A DNA stretch of 64,000 bases from Streptomyces sp. L-9-10 (lineage in GTDB: Bacteria > Actinomycetota > Actinomycetes > Streptomycetales > Streptomycetaceae): assembly GCF_004151105.1 (NCBI RefSeq), contig NZ_PHRF01000097.1, positions 145,316-209,315 on the forward strand. Direction: 5' to 3'. How positions within the stretch are numbered: the first letter of the stretch is position 1; each line of letters opens with the position of its first letter. This document shows positions 53,593 to 62,848 of this stretch, in pieces. The position numbers and the translations under genes are program-made. The notes beneath the pieces were generated by a model, which was not told where the DNA came from, did no database searches, and saw only the letters and a program-made list of their open reading frames with translations.

Positions 53593-55737
53593 TCATCCGC
53601 CCGTGCGCGACACGGTCACGTACTGCTCCCGCACCTCCCGGTAGCGCATCAGCTCCCCCGAGATCGGATCCAGCACCCTCGCCCTCCCGCAGGCCGCCGC
53701 GGCCTCGCGCAGCCGCCGTTCGGCGTCCTGCCCGTACCGTCGCGCCGGCCCCATCGCGGCTGCCCCGCACGCCCACTCCACGAACGGCCCGCCGATGATC
53801 CCGGCGAGCATCACCAGCACCGGCGGCAGCAGCCCCGGTTCCAGTACGCCGACGATCTGCCCCACCAGCCACAGCGCACCGAAGATCTGAAGCAGCGTCA
53901 TGGACGCCTGCGCCAGCACGGCGGCGGGCCACCAGGCGGGCCGCGGCGGCCGGCTGCTCGGGGCCGCCGCCGTCACCGCCAGCTCGTCCAGCGCCTCCGG
54001 CAGCCCCTCCGCGCCCCGCGCCGCCGCCTCGCGCACGGAGTGCGCCCAGGGCGCGGGCAGCCCGGCGGACGCCTCCTCCGCCACCGTACGTACGGCCTGT
54101 TCGACCCGCTGCCGTGCCGTCAGCTCCTCCTCCACGACCGCCGGGGGCCGCTGCGTCTGGCCGCCGGGCATCCGCGTCGACTCGTACCACCGCCACAGCC
54201 GCAGCCAGGGCGTCCCGCACGCGCGCCCCGCGTTCCTGCGCCAGGCGCGCTCCGCCGCCTCGCCCGCGGCCACCGCGCCGACCGCCCAGGCCAGCCGGTC
54301 GGCGAACTGCTCACGGGAACGCTCGCCGAGTCCGGCACGCCCCTCGGCGACATACGCGGACCGCAGCCGCCACGCCGCCGCGTCCACATCGGCGGAGAGC
54401 CGCCGTTCCGCCGCGCTCCGCTCCTGTACGAACCGCCCCAGCAGCTCGCGCAGTTCGCCCACGCCGTGCCCGCTGAGCGCGGAGACCGCGAGGACCGTGG
54501 CGCCGGGCTCGCCGTGTTCGCCGAGGGCCATCCCGTCCTCGTCGAGCAGCCGGCGCAGATCGTCGAGCACCTGGTCGGCGGCGTCGCCGGGGAGCCGGTC
54601 GATCTGGTTGAGCACGACGAAGGTGATCTCGGCGTGGCCGGCGAGCGGCCGCAGATAGCGCTCGTGCAGCGCGGCGTCCGCGTACTTCTCGGGATCGACG
54701 ACCCAGATCACCGCGTCCACGAGCGCGAGCACCCGGTCCACCTGCTCGCGGTGGCGGACGACGGCCGAGTCGTGGTCGGGGAGGTCGACGAGGACCAGGC
54801 CGTGCAGTTCCTCGTCGCCGTCCCCGCCCGCCAGCGGCTTGCGCCGCAGCCGCCCCGGGATGGCCAGCCGGTCGAGCAGCCCCGCGGCGCCGTCGGACCA
54901 GACGCAGGCGATGGGGGCGGAGGTGGTGGGCCTGCGCAGGCCCGTCTCCGAGATCGGCACCTCGGCCAGGGCGTTGAACAGCGTCGATTTGCCGCTGCCC
55001 GTCGCTCCCGCGATGGCGACGACGGTATGGCGCGAGGAGAGCCGCTGACGGGCGGACGCCTCGTCCAGGACGCGCCCGGCCTCGGCGAGTACGGACCCTT
55101 CGAGCCGGGTCCTGGACAGGCCCACCAGCTCGCCCAGGGCGTCGAGACGTACCCGCAGAGAGCCGCCGTACGCGCCCCCGATCGGTGTGTGGGCCTCGGA
55201 GTCGTCGGAACCGGCCCCCAGCGTGCCGTCGAGGCCGTCCAGACCGCTGAAGCCGTCCAGGCCGCCGAGGCCGTCCGGGGAGCCCTTCCCGGTGGCACGG
55301 CGGGCGATCAGCCCGTCGTCCCAGCTGCCGCCGGAGGGGTCCGTCCCGTCGGGGGCGGACGCGAAGGCGTCGGACTCGGACTCGGATTCGGAGGCGGCGA
55401 ACGCGAGGCCCTCATCGGCCCTCAGGGGCTCCACGGTCTCGTCGCCGGGCCCCACGGTCCCGACGGGCTCCCCGGTCTCGTCGGGCTCCCCGGATTCAGC
55501 GGATTCCCTGGATTCACCGGATTCCATCGATTTAGCTGATTTCATGAATTTCACGGGCTTCATGAATTTCGAGAGCTTCGCGGACTTCCCGGGCTCGGTG
55601 ACTTTCTCGGCCCCCTCCACTCCATTCTCAGGAGTCCTGGAAGCCTTATCTGTCTTGACGGCCCTTTCAGCCTCATCAACCTCATTGGCTTCGCTGGCCT
55701 CACCAGCAACACCAGTCACCTGAGACACATCGCTCAC
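53593..55737 (-). CDS. YfjP-like GTPase with long disordered N-terminus and C-terminal TM helices
   Basis: This 714-aa Ras-like/dynamin-related GTPase has G1 GATGSGKST at about 244-252, G3 VLVDLPDHDS and G4 VLNQIDRL. Two hydrophobic helices lie near the C-terminus (LLQIFGALWLVGQIVGVL and LLPPVLVMLAGIIGGPF). The first 190 residues are low-complexity and charged, with repeats of KFMKxxKSxxS and SGEPDETGEP type and a GLDGFSGLDGLDG run. The DNA there is poorer in GC than the rest. The start GTG overlaps the stop of the upstream GTPase gene by 4 nt, so the two are coupled. It probably acts at the membrane in remodelling, like bacterial dynamin pairs (inference). Confidence 0.9.
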   Translation of the reverse strand: MSDVSQVTGVAGEASEANEVDEAERAVKTDKASRTPENGVEGAEKVTEPGKSAKLSKFMKPVKFMKSAKSMESGESRESAESGEPDETGEPVGTVGPGDETVEPLRADEGLAFAASESESESDAFASAPDGTDPSGGSWDDGLIARRATGKGSPDGLGGLDGFSGLDGLDGTLGAGSDDSEAHTPIGGAYGGSLRVRLDALGELVGLSRTRLEGSVLAEAGRVLDEASARQRLSSRHTVVAIAGATGSGKSTLFNALAEVPISETGLRRPTTSAPIACVWSDGAAGLLDRLAIPGRLRRKPLAGGDGDEELHGLVLVDLPDHDSAVVRHREQVDRVLALVDAVIWVVDPEKYADAALHERYLRPLAGHAEITFVVLNQIDRLPGDAADQVLDDLRRLLDEDGMALGEHGEPGATVLAVSALSGHGVGELRELLGRFVQERSAAERRLSADVDAAAWRLRSAYVAEGRAGLGERSREQFADRLAWAVGAVAAGEAAERAWRRNAGRACGTPWLRLWRWYESTRMPGGQTQRPPAVVEEELTARQRVEQAVRTVAEEASAGLPAPWAHSVREAAARGAEGLPEALDELAVTAAAPSSRPPRPAWWPAAVLAQASMTLLQIFGALWLVGQIVGVLEPGLLPPVLVMLAGIIGGPFVEWACGAAAMGPARRYGQDAERRLREAAAACGRARVLDPISGELMRYREVREQYVTVSRTGG

Positions 55738-57344
55738 CTTTTTTCCCTCTGGAGTACGGACAGCGCGGCGATCAACTCGGCCTGCGGCTCGGGGGTCACC
55801 TCAAGCGCGTCGAGGGGCGCCAGCCGCCGGTCGCGCTCCCCGTGCAGCACGCGATCGATGTACGTCGTCACCAGCTCGCCGCCCCGGTCGCGCAGCCGCA
55901 GCGCCGCGTGCGCCCCGACCCGTTCCGCGAGCCGCTCCCCCGCGAGCCGGGCCCGTCTGCCGCCCAGCAGGGCCGCCGCGAGCAGCGCCGCGACCGTCTC
56001 GGCGTCGGGCGCGGGGGTCCGTTCGAGCTGGCGCACCTCCTCCTCGGCCAGTTCCTCGAGGACACGGCGCCAGCGGCGTACGGCCATCCCGACCCGTTCC
56101 GCCGCCTCCCCGTCCGGGCCCGGCACCGGCAGCACCCCGGCGGCCGGCTCGCGCTGCCATGCCTCCTCCACCCGCTCCTCGGCGGCGGCCACCGCGCACT
56201 GGAGGAGGGCGCCCAGGCTCTCCACCAGCGAGTCGAGCAGTTCGCGCGCCGAGCTGTCCCGGGGATAGCCGCGCCAGCGCGTGCGCGCGTCCCCGGCGAG
56301 CACGGCCCCGCGCTGGAGTTGTCTGCGCACCCGCTCGCCCTCGGCCGCGTAGGCGTCCTCCACCGCGCCCGTCAGCCGCACGGCGGCGGCGTACTGCGCG
56401 GCCACCGCCCCCGCCAGCTCCGGCATACGCGCGTTCAGGGAGTCGATGACCCCGGCCGCCGTACGCACCAGGGCCTGCTGACGGGCCGCCGGGTCCTGCA
56501 CCCGGTGCGCGAGCCAGGCGAGCAGCGGCGCGACGGCGGTGGTGGGCAGCAGACCCCGCCCCGCGCCCGCGGACTCGGGCAGTTCGGGGATGGTGAACCG
56601 CGGTACGTCACCGAGCCCGGCCCGGGTCAGCAGCGCCGCGTACTGCCGCGAGACCTCCTCGACCACCTGGTGCGGCACCCGATCGAGGACGGTCACCAGC
56701 GACGCGTCGTACTCCTTCGCGGTACGAAGCAGATGCCAGGGCACGGCGTCCGCGTACCGGGAGGCGGTGGTCACCATGACCCACACGTCCGCGGCGCAGA
56801 TCAACTCGGCGGCCAGCAGCCGGTTGTCCACCACGAGCGAGTCGATGTCGGGCGCGTCGAGCAGCGCGAGCCCGCGGGGCAGAGCGGCGGCGGTGTCGAT
56901 ACGCAGCGCGCTCTGCTCCACGGGCACCGTCCCGTCCGCGCCGACTCCCGCGTCGTCCTCCTGCTGCGGCAGCCATACGCGCGTCAGATGCGGCAACACC
57001 CGCATCCCGGCGAACCAGTGGTGGTCCTCGGGGTGGCAGACCAGTACGGGGGTACGCGTGGTGGGCCGCAGCACCCCCGCCTCACTGACCCGCCGTCCCA
57101 CAAGGGAGTTGACGAGCGTGGACTTCCCGGCGCCTGTGGACCCCCCGACGACCACGAGCAGGGGTGCTTCGGGGTCCCTGAGCCTGGGCAGCAGATAGTC
57201 GTCGAGCTGCGCGAGCAGCTCGGCCCTGGTCTGCCGGGCACGCGGCGCCCCGGTGAGAGGCAGTGGAAGACGCACGGCGGCGACACGGTCGCGCAGTGCG
57301 GAAAGTGCGTCGAGCAGCTGGGGCCGTACGTCCAAGGTCACCAC
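55734..57344 (-). CDS. Dynamin-like GTPase (pair partner)
   Basis: This 536-aa GTPase has G1 VVGGSTGAGKSTLVNSLVG (about 65-83), a switch-like LRPTTRTPVLVCHPED, and G3 LALLDAPDIDSLVV. A VTVLDRVP segment stands where the G4 TKxD/NKxD motif would be, so the guanine-specificity element is atypical. The C-terminal half is helical with no clear TM segment. It is the upstream member of a two-gene operon with the YfjP-like protein. In Streptomyces such pairs (DynA/DynB type) support sporulation septation; whether this pair is that system cannot be settled from sequence alone. Confidence 0.88.
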   Translation of the reverse strand: MVTLDVRPQLLDALSALRDRVAAVRLPLPLTGAPRARQTRAELLAQLDDYLLPRLRDPEAPLLVVVGGSTGAGKSTLVNSLVGRRVSEAGVLRPTTRTPVLVCHPEDHHWFAGMRVLPHLTRVWLPQQEDDAGVGADGTVPVEQSALRIDTAAALPRGLALLDAPDIDSLVVDNRLLAAELICAADVWVMVTTASRYADAVPWHLLRTAKEYDASLVTVLDRVPHQVVEEVSRQYAALLTRAGLGDVPRFTIPELPESAGAGRGLLPTTAVAPLLAWLAHRVQDPAARQQALVRTAAGVIDSLNARMPELAGAVAAQYAAAVRLTGAVEDAYAAEGERVRRQLQRGAVLAGDARTRWRGYPRDSSARELLDSLVESLGALLQCAVAAAEERVEEAWQREPAAGVLPVPGPDGEAAERVGMAVRRWRRVLEELAEEEVRQLERTPAPDAETVAALLAAALLGGRRARLAGERLAERVGAHAALRLRDRGGELVTTYIDRVLHGERDRRLAPLDALEVTPEPQAELIAALSVLQREKR

Positions 57345-57650
57345 ATGCGAAGAATGCCCAATTTTGGAGCCTTTTTGAAGCGTATGGACATCTCTGCGCG
57401 CCGATCACACCTCGGGACAGACGGGACGAGTGGGGCACAGGCATAACGACTGCACAACACCCGGGGCGCCGAGGGCCAAAAGCGATGCGTGAATCGCACC
57501 TGCCTGCGATTATCGGTTCGCTTCACTGAACCTCCACAACGTGCCACGGGCGTGAAGCAACCGGGTCAAGGGGATCGGAGCCCTATCCTTGTCCCGGCAA
57601 GGTCATGGAACTACCCAACCGGGGCTCCAGGTCACCGAGGCCACCACCCG
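57345..57650. other. Intergenic stretch before tRNA-Arg
   Basis: These 306 nt contain no convincing gene. They must carry the promoter for the GTPase pair (reverse) and for tRNA-Arg (forward). TTGTCC at 57589-57594 is a possible -35 element upstream of the tRNA; no other structure stands out. Confidence 0.5.
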
Positions 57651-57723
57651 GCCCCCGTAGCTCAGTGGATAGAGCAGGTGCCTTCTAAGCACTTGGCCGC
57701 AGGTTCGAGTCCTGCCGGGGGCG
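57651..57723 (+). tRNA. tRNA-Arg (anticodon TCT)
   Basis: A 73-nt cloverleaf. The acceptor stem is GCCCCCG with CGGGGGC. The D arm is GCTC...GAGC. The anticodon stem GGTGC/GCACT has loop CTTCTAA and anticodon TCT at 57684-57686, and the T arm contains GGTTCGAGTCC. The discriminator is G. CCA is not encoded. It reads AGA, a very rare codon in such a GC-rich genome. Confidence 0.96.
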
Positions 57724-57743
57724 CTTTTCTACGCGCGGTGCAC

Positions 57744-57767
57744 GGCCCTCCCTCAGGGAGGGCCTTT
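57744..57767 (+). terminator. Terminator after tRNA-Arg
   Basis: GGCCCTCCC pairs with GGGAGGGCC across a TCA loop and is followed by TTT, 21 nt after the tRNA. Confidence 0.85.
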
Positions 57768-57884
57768 GCGCAGGTCAGCGCAAATGTAGCGGGCACGCTG
57801 TAGCGACGCCGTAAACGTCGACGGCGCCGGTGCGGGGCACGGGCGCGGGGGACACGGGCGTTCGGGGCGAACAGCGCGCCGCGG

Positions 57885-58913
57885 TCAATTGCTCCCGGCG
57901 GGCAGGGCGCTTGGCCCGGGAAGCAGGTCGCTGTGGAGCCGGGAGAAGATCCGTTCGTGGGCCGGGGTGAAGTGCCGGCGCCAGACGCCCACCTCCAGCT
58001 CGTCGCCGTCGCCGGAGCGCGGGGCGGGCAGATCCGGAGAGAGGGAATCCGAGGAGAGGGAGTCCGGGGAGAGCGAGGGGTGTCCGGTGGCGTGCAGCAG
58101 GCGGGTCACGGCCTCTTCGCGGGCTTCGGTGGTTCCGCCGTGGGCGGGGCCCGCGAGTTCCTCATGGGTGATCACGGTCACCGCCGGGTGGCGCGCCAGC
58201 CATTGGCAGCGGCGGGCCTCCTCCATGCCGGGGAAGGCGGGATCGGTCAGCGCGAGGGTGATTCTGGCGTCCATGGTGGGCAGGGCGCTGACGATGTCCC
58301 GGTAGATGAGGTGGTCGGGCAGGGAGCCGACGCGCTCCGCGGGTCCGGAGAGCAGCTGGATCTGGCTGATGATCCGGTCCCGTACATCGCGGTGATGAAA
58401 GATGACCGGCGGCTGCCTGTCCGCGTGCCAGGCGCGCAGGAAACCGGCCTCGGCCCGCTGGAGGTCGAGGCCCGTGACGTACCAGCAGCCCCGGCCCGGC
58501 AGAAGACGGTGCAGTTCGCTGTCCGGTACCCGGGCCAGACGTCCTTCGAGCGCGGGATCCAGGGGTGAGGTGAGGGTGACCGGCTGGCCCAGGCGCGTCC
58601 ACCACACCCGCCACAGGGCGCTGACCGCCTCCTGGAAGGCCGACTTCAGTTCGTCCCGCTCTTCGTCCCGCCGACGCAGCAGCCGTACGGCGCGGTCCTG
58701 TCCGTAGGAGGCCACCAGCAGGGGGTAGACCTCACCGGGGCCGGGGCCGGGACCTTGACCAGGGCCGGTACCCGGACCGGGGCGCGCGTCGCCCGCGGGC
58801 CGGACACCGCTCATGGTCCCGTAGGAGGAGTAGCCGAGAGCGGCCGTGAACTCCGTCAGCAGTGGAGTCCCACTGCCACGCGGCGAGACGACGATCAGTT
58901 GGGGCGCGGCCAT
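57885..58913 (-). CDS. Sulfotransferase-like protein
   Basis: This 342-aa protein starts MAAPQLIVVSPRGSGTPLL, a degenerate form of the PAPS 5'-phosphosulfate loop (usual PKSGTTxL). The 3'-phosphate-binding segment looks like FHHRDVRDRIISQIQLLSG. The C-terminal VGVWRRHFTPAHERIFSRLH matches the sulfotransferase ending. Two low-complexity insertions are present, a GPG run at about 45-60 and SLSPDSLSSDSLSPDLP near 300. The key basic residue of the P-loop is displaced, so activity is doubtful. GGAG lies 7 nt before the ATG. It lies 35 nt downstream of the TPR gene, likely the same transcript. Confidence 0.75.
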   Translation of the reverse strand: MAAPQLIVVSPRGSGTPLLTEFTAALGYSSYGTMSGVRPAGDARPGPGTGPGQGPGPGPGEVYPLLVASYGQDRAVRLLRRRDEERDELKSAFQEAVSALWRVWWTRLGQPVTLTSPLDPALEGRLARVPDSELHRLLPGRGCWYVTGLDLQRAEAGFLRAWHADRQPPVIFHHRDVRDRIISQIQLLSGPAERVGSLPDHLIYRDIVSALPTMDARITLALTDPAFPGMEEARRCQWLARHPAVTVITHEELAGPAHGGTTEAREEAVTRLLHATGHPSLSPDSLSSDSLSPDLPAPRSGDGDELEVGVWRRHFTPAHERIFSRLHSDLLPGPSALPAGSN

Positions 58914-58948
58914 GGAACATCTCCGGGGAAGGACGAGGGGCGGAAGTC

Positions 58949-60208
58949 TCAGACGACCGTGAGTGCGGCCACGGGTGTCGTGCGAGCGAGCAGGAGGTCC
59001 TCGTAGGTGTGGTGCGCCCGCGTGCTGATACGGGGGTGCAGGAGCGCGGCGGCCCGGGTGTGCTCGCCGGTGTCCACGAGGGCGCGGGCGAGGGTGTCGT
59101 GAACGATCTCGCGCTCCACCCGGACACCACCGAGCCGTTCCGTCCGCGCGCTCAGGCCGGTCAGGAGATCCACGGCCGCCGCCGTCCGGCCGGCGGTGAT
59201 CTCGGCCAGCGCCTGGACGACCGGGGCCAGTACGTGCCGGAAGTCCGGCCGTTCGTCGCGCGCCGCCCGGCGGGCCAGAGCGCGCAGATCGTCGGTGGCC
59301 GCCTCGACCGCCAGCGCCAGGGCGAGGTTGAACGTATGGAAGACCTCGGCCATCCCGCCAGAAGCCGCCAGCAACTCCCGTACGTGCGCGAGGTCGCAGC
59401 GGCCGGCCGGGGTCTGCCCGGCCAGCAGCAGCCGCCAGTTGGTCGCCGCGCGCATGCCCACGTCGGCGCGGCCCAGCACCTCGTCCGCCCGACGGCGCGC
59501 GTCCGCGAAATCGCCGCAGGCCAGCGACTGCAACGCGGCATGCCAGTTGAGGTGCTTGAACTGCACGGCCTCCGGGTGGGCCGCCAGCCACTCGTCAAGA
59601 AAGGCGGTGGAGGCGGGGCCGGCGCCCCGTTCGTGTTCGGCGTGGGCGCGGGCATGGGCCGCCAGCCCCGAGCGCGGGAACAGGGCCAGCGCCCGGTCGG
59701 CCAGCTCGTGCGCTTCCCCGGCGCGGCCCTGCTCCGCCCGTACCCAGGCCAGCCGGCTCGTCCAGGTCCAACTCTCCGGGCCGGACAGCGCGTACTGCTC
59801 CTCGGCCAGGGCATCGCCCCGTACCCGGTACCCGTCCTCGCCGCAGGCGTGGAAGGCGTCCAGCATCAGTCCGGCCACCTCGTCACCGGGCCACCGCGCG
59901 AAGTGCGTGAGCAGATGGTCGGCCGTCATCCGGTACTGGCGATGCGTGTGGAGGAACACGCCGTACACCAGACTCATCGACCGCGCGTCCGCACTCCGCG
60001 CGTCCTCGTGGGCGACCGTCAGTTCGTCCCTCAGTTCCGCGTCGCTCAGCGCGTCGCCGGTGGCCAGCACCAGCAACGCCCGTGCCACACCGAGCCGGGG
60101 GCGTTCGGCCACCCACCGCCGCAGCGACGGCATGGCACGCCCGCTGAGCGCCGCCAGCTCCCGCACCGGAATGTCCCGCATCGACACGCCTGCCACCGAA
60201 CGCCTCAC
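58949..60208 (-). CDS. TTC38-like tetratricopeptide repeat protein
   Basis: This protein of about 419 aa is built of TPR-like helices. The segment AAHARAHAEHERGAGPAS resembles the TTC38 family (HxxAHxxxE). N-terminal residues VRELAALSGRAMPSLRRWV are a short helical start, and the rest is repeated helix pairs (LAWVRAEQGRAGEAHELADR). The GTG at 60208 has AGGAGG 7 nt upstream; GTG 60214 is the other in-frame option. It is cotranscribed with the sulfotransferase-like gene. TTC38 proteins have no defined reaction; a scaffold or regulatory role is plausible. Confidence 0.75.
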   Translation of the reverse strand: MRRSVAGVSMRDIPVRELAALSGRAMPSLRRWVAERPRLGVARALLVLATGDALSDAELRDELTVAHEDARSADARSMSLVYGVFLHTHRQYRMTADHLLTHFARWPGDEVAGLMLDAFHACGEDGYRVRGDALAEEQYALSGPESWTWTSRLAWVRAEQGRAGEAHELADRALALFPRSGLAAHARAHAEHERGAGPASTAFLDEWLAAHPEAVQFKHLNWHAALQSLACGDFADARRRADEVLGRADVGMRAATNWRLLLAGQTPAGRCDLAHVRELLAASGGMAEVFHTFNLALALAVEAATDDLRALARRAARDERPDFRHVLAPVVQALAEITAGRTAAAVDLLTGLSARTERLGGVRVEREIVHDTLARALVDTGEHTRAAALLHPRISTRAHHTYEDLLLARTTPVAALTVV

Positions 60209-60235
60209 ACGCACCCCTCCTCATTCGGTCAGGAG

Positions 60236-60577
60236 TCAGTAGGCTGCCGGGAACAGAGCGGTGCAGATGATGCCGCTGTTACCGCAGTGATTACGCGGCA
60301 GATCCAGCGGAAGAGCGACGTGATTCCCGCTCACCGCACCGCTCCCGGCCACCGTGCCGGCGGCCGTGTGCGCTCCGCCGCCCTGGTTGGCGCACGTATT
60401 GCCGAACGTCGCGTTCCCGATACCGATCACGTTGGCGTGCGCCGCCCCGGCCGGCACCAGCGCGGCCCCCAGCACCGCTCCCACCGCGGCCGCCCGCCGT
60501 CCCACTCGGCGGGCGCCGCCGTTTCCGTCCCCCACGCCCTCGTTCACCGGACGCTCTTCGATCAATCGCGTATTCAC
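60236..60577 (-). CDS. Chaplin-like small secreted protein
   Basis: This 113-aa exported peptide has a signal sequence (RRVGRRAAAVGAVLGAALVP, then AGAAHA). The mature part begins NVIGIGNATFGNTCANQGGG and continues SGNHVALPLDLPRNHCGNSG, ending IICTALFPAAY. Chaplin domains read SGN-V-PV-VP-N-CGN then NV-G--NP-FGN-C; here the two halves occur in the opposite order. The paired cysteines are retained. Chaplins coat aerial hyphae and spores as amyloid fibrils. The GTG start has GGAG 5 nt upstream. It lies 28 nt upstream of the TPR gene, on the same strand. Confidence 0.85.
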   Translation of the reverse strand: MNTRLIEERPVNEGVGDGNGGARRVGRRAAAVGAVLGAALVPAGAAHANVIGIGNATFGNTCANQGGGAHTAAGTVAGSGAVSGNHVALPLDLPRNHCGNSGIICTALFPAAY

Positions 60578-60808
60578 AGCGCTCCGTCCTCGCAGCGGCG
60601 TTCGGCCACAGCCGGCACCCGCTCAGGTCACACCCGGGGGTCAACCGGGCCTTTCCCGGTAAACGATGTTCAATCCATCAGGGCACGTACCGTGGAAGGC
60701 CCTTCTCAGGACGTACGGGACGCACAGGACGTACGTGACGTCGCCGAGGAGGCCGCTCCCGGACCCGCCGGCACGCCCCAGGGCCCGCCCACCTCCGCGG
60801 CGCAACCC

Positions 60809-60841
60809 CGTAGCCCGCTGTCCGGCTGACAGCGGGCTACG
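60809..60841. terminator. Strong hairpin in the 60.6-60.9 kb gap
   Basis: GTAGCCCGCTGTC and GACAGCGGGCTAC (plus one outer C-G pair) form a 14-bp perfect stem with a CGGCT loop. It lies downstream of the gene ending at 60934 (reverse strand). The rest of 60578-60933 shows no gene I can support. Confidence 0.85.
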
Positions 60842-60933
60842 AGGAACCGTCCAGTGCGCCGAGCCGACGCGGGTGGGGGGAGTCGGGCTCGCGCACTGTC
60901 ACGGGTCGTCAGAGACTGAGCGACCGAGAGGCA

Positions 60934-61494
60934 CTAGACACCGACGTTGAAGCTTCCCTTGGCCTCGGTGGAGTAGTAGGTGCGGCTGCCCTTGAACTCG
61001 GCGATGTAGCCGGACAGAGCCGCGGTGGCCATGAGTTGGGGGTCGCTGATCTGGGTACCGGTGTCGAACGACGCCTTGCCCTGGTCATTGGTCCGCGCGG
61101 AGCCGAGCTCCTGTCCGCCGGTGGCGACATAGAAGTGGATCAGCTGATCCGGGATTCCCTGGCCGTCGCCGTCGGTGAGGATCGCCTCGACCTTCGCCCT
61201 CGCCTTGCCCTGGAGCGCGCTGCCCTTCACCGTGTGCGCTTCGAGGAACGTGGACTTCTTCTGCCGCGGGGCCTCGGGGTCGACCGGCTGCTGCGGGGGG
61301 TAGTACCCCGGCTGCGGCTGGTAGTAGCCGGGCGGCGGCTGCTGGGGCGGGTAGTACCCGGGCTGCGGCTGGTAGTAGCCCGGGGGCGGCGGCTGCTGCG
61401 GCTGGTAGTAGCCGGGCGGCGGGGGCTGCTGCGGCGGGTAGTAGCCAGGCGGCGGCTGCTGGGGAGGGTAGTAGCCGGGCGTCGGCTGCGACAT
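60934..61494 (-). CDS. GYYPPQQP-repeat protein with C-terminal Ig-like domain
   Basis: This 186-aa protein starts MSQPTPGYYPPQQPPP. Residues 6-75 are about seven repeats of PGYYxPQ(Q)PPP. The second half (about 85-186) looks like a bacterial Ig/invasin-like beta domain: TVKGSALQGKARAKVEAILT, TNDQGKASFDTGTQ, GYIAEFKGSRTYYS. There is no signal peptide or TM helix. GAGGAG lies 7 nt before the ATG. The GYYPPQ repeat resembles adhesive or self-associating low-complexity tracts. No function is known. The downstream hairpin is at 60809. Confidence 0.78.
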   Translation of the reverse strand: MSQPTPGYYPPQQPPPGYYPPQQPPPPGYYQPQQPPPPGYYQPQPGYYPPQQPPPGYYQPQPGYYPPQQPVDPEAPRQKKSTFLEAHTVKGSALQGKARAKVEAILTDGDGQGIPDQLIHFYVATGGQELGSARTNDQGKASFDTGTQISDPQLMATAALSGYIAEFKGSRTYYSTEAKGSFNVGV

Positions 61495-61680
61495 GGGAAA
61501 ACTCCTCATGATCAGGTGCGGTGGATCTTCAGCTGAGCTGTCACACGAAGGCCGGTTTCGGCCTGCCCGCACAGACTGCCCCTAAAAATCCGCCACCAGC
61601 CGCAAACCGTCGCGCACCCCCCGGACGAGTGGCGTCGTTCGATTGCGTGCGCGGAACGCTCGCGAGGATGATCGGCGATC

Positions 61681-62727
<1,047 letters not shown>

Positions 62728-62848
62728 TCGGGTGACATGCCCTTTGACGGAGCGACGCCGGTGGGCGCGCGGCCCCGTCTCGCCGCCCGAGCCCCGTCCC
62801 TGGTGACGGCGCGTACGGGCAGGGCCGGGGAGCCGGCCCGGTCGTATC

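Noticed and set aside
60666..60950. 94-codon forward frame in the gap after the chaplin-like gene
   Set aside because: Arg/Pro-rich composition, no ribosome site, crosses a strong hairpin and overlaps the convergent gene's end.
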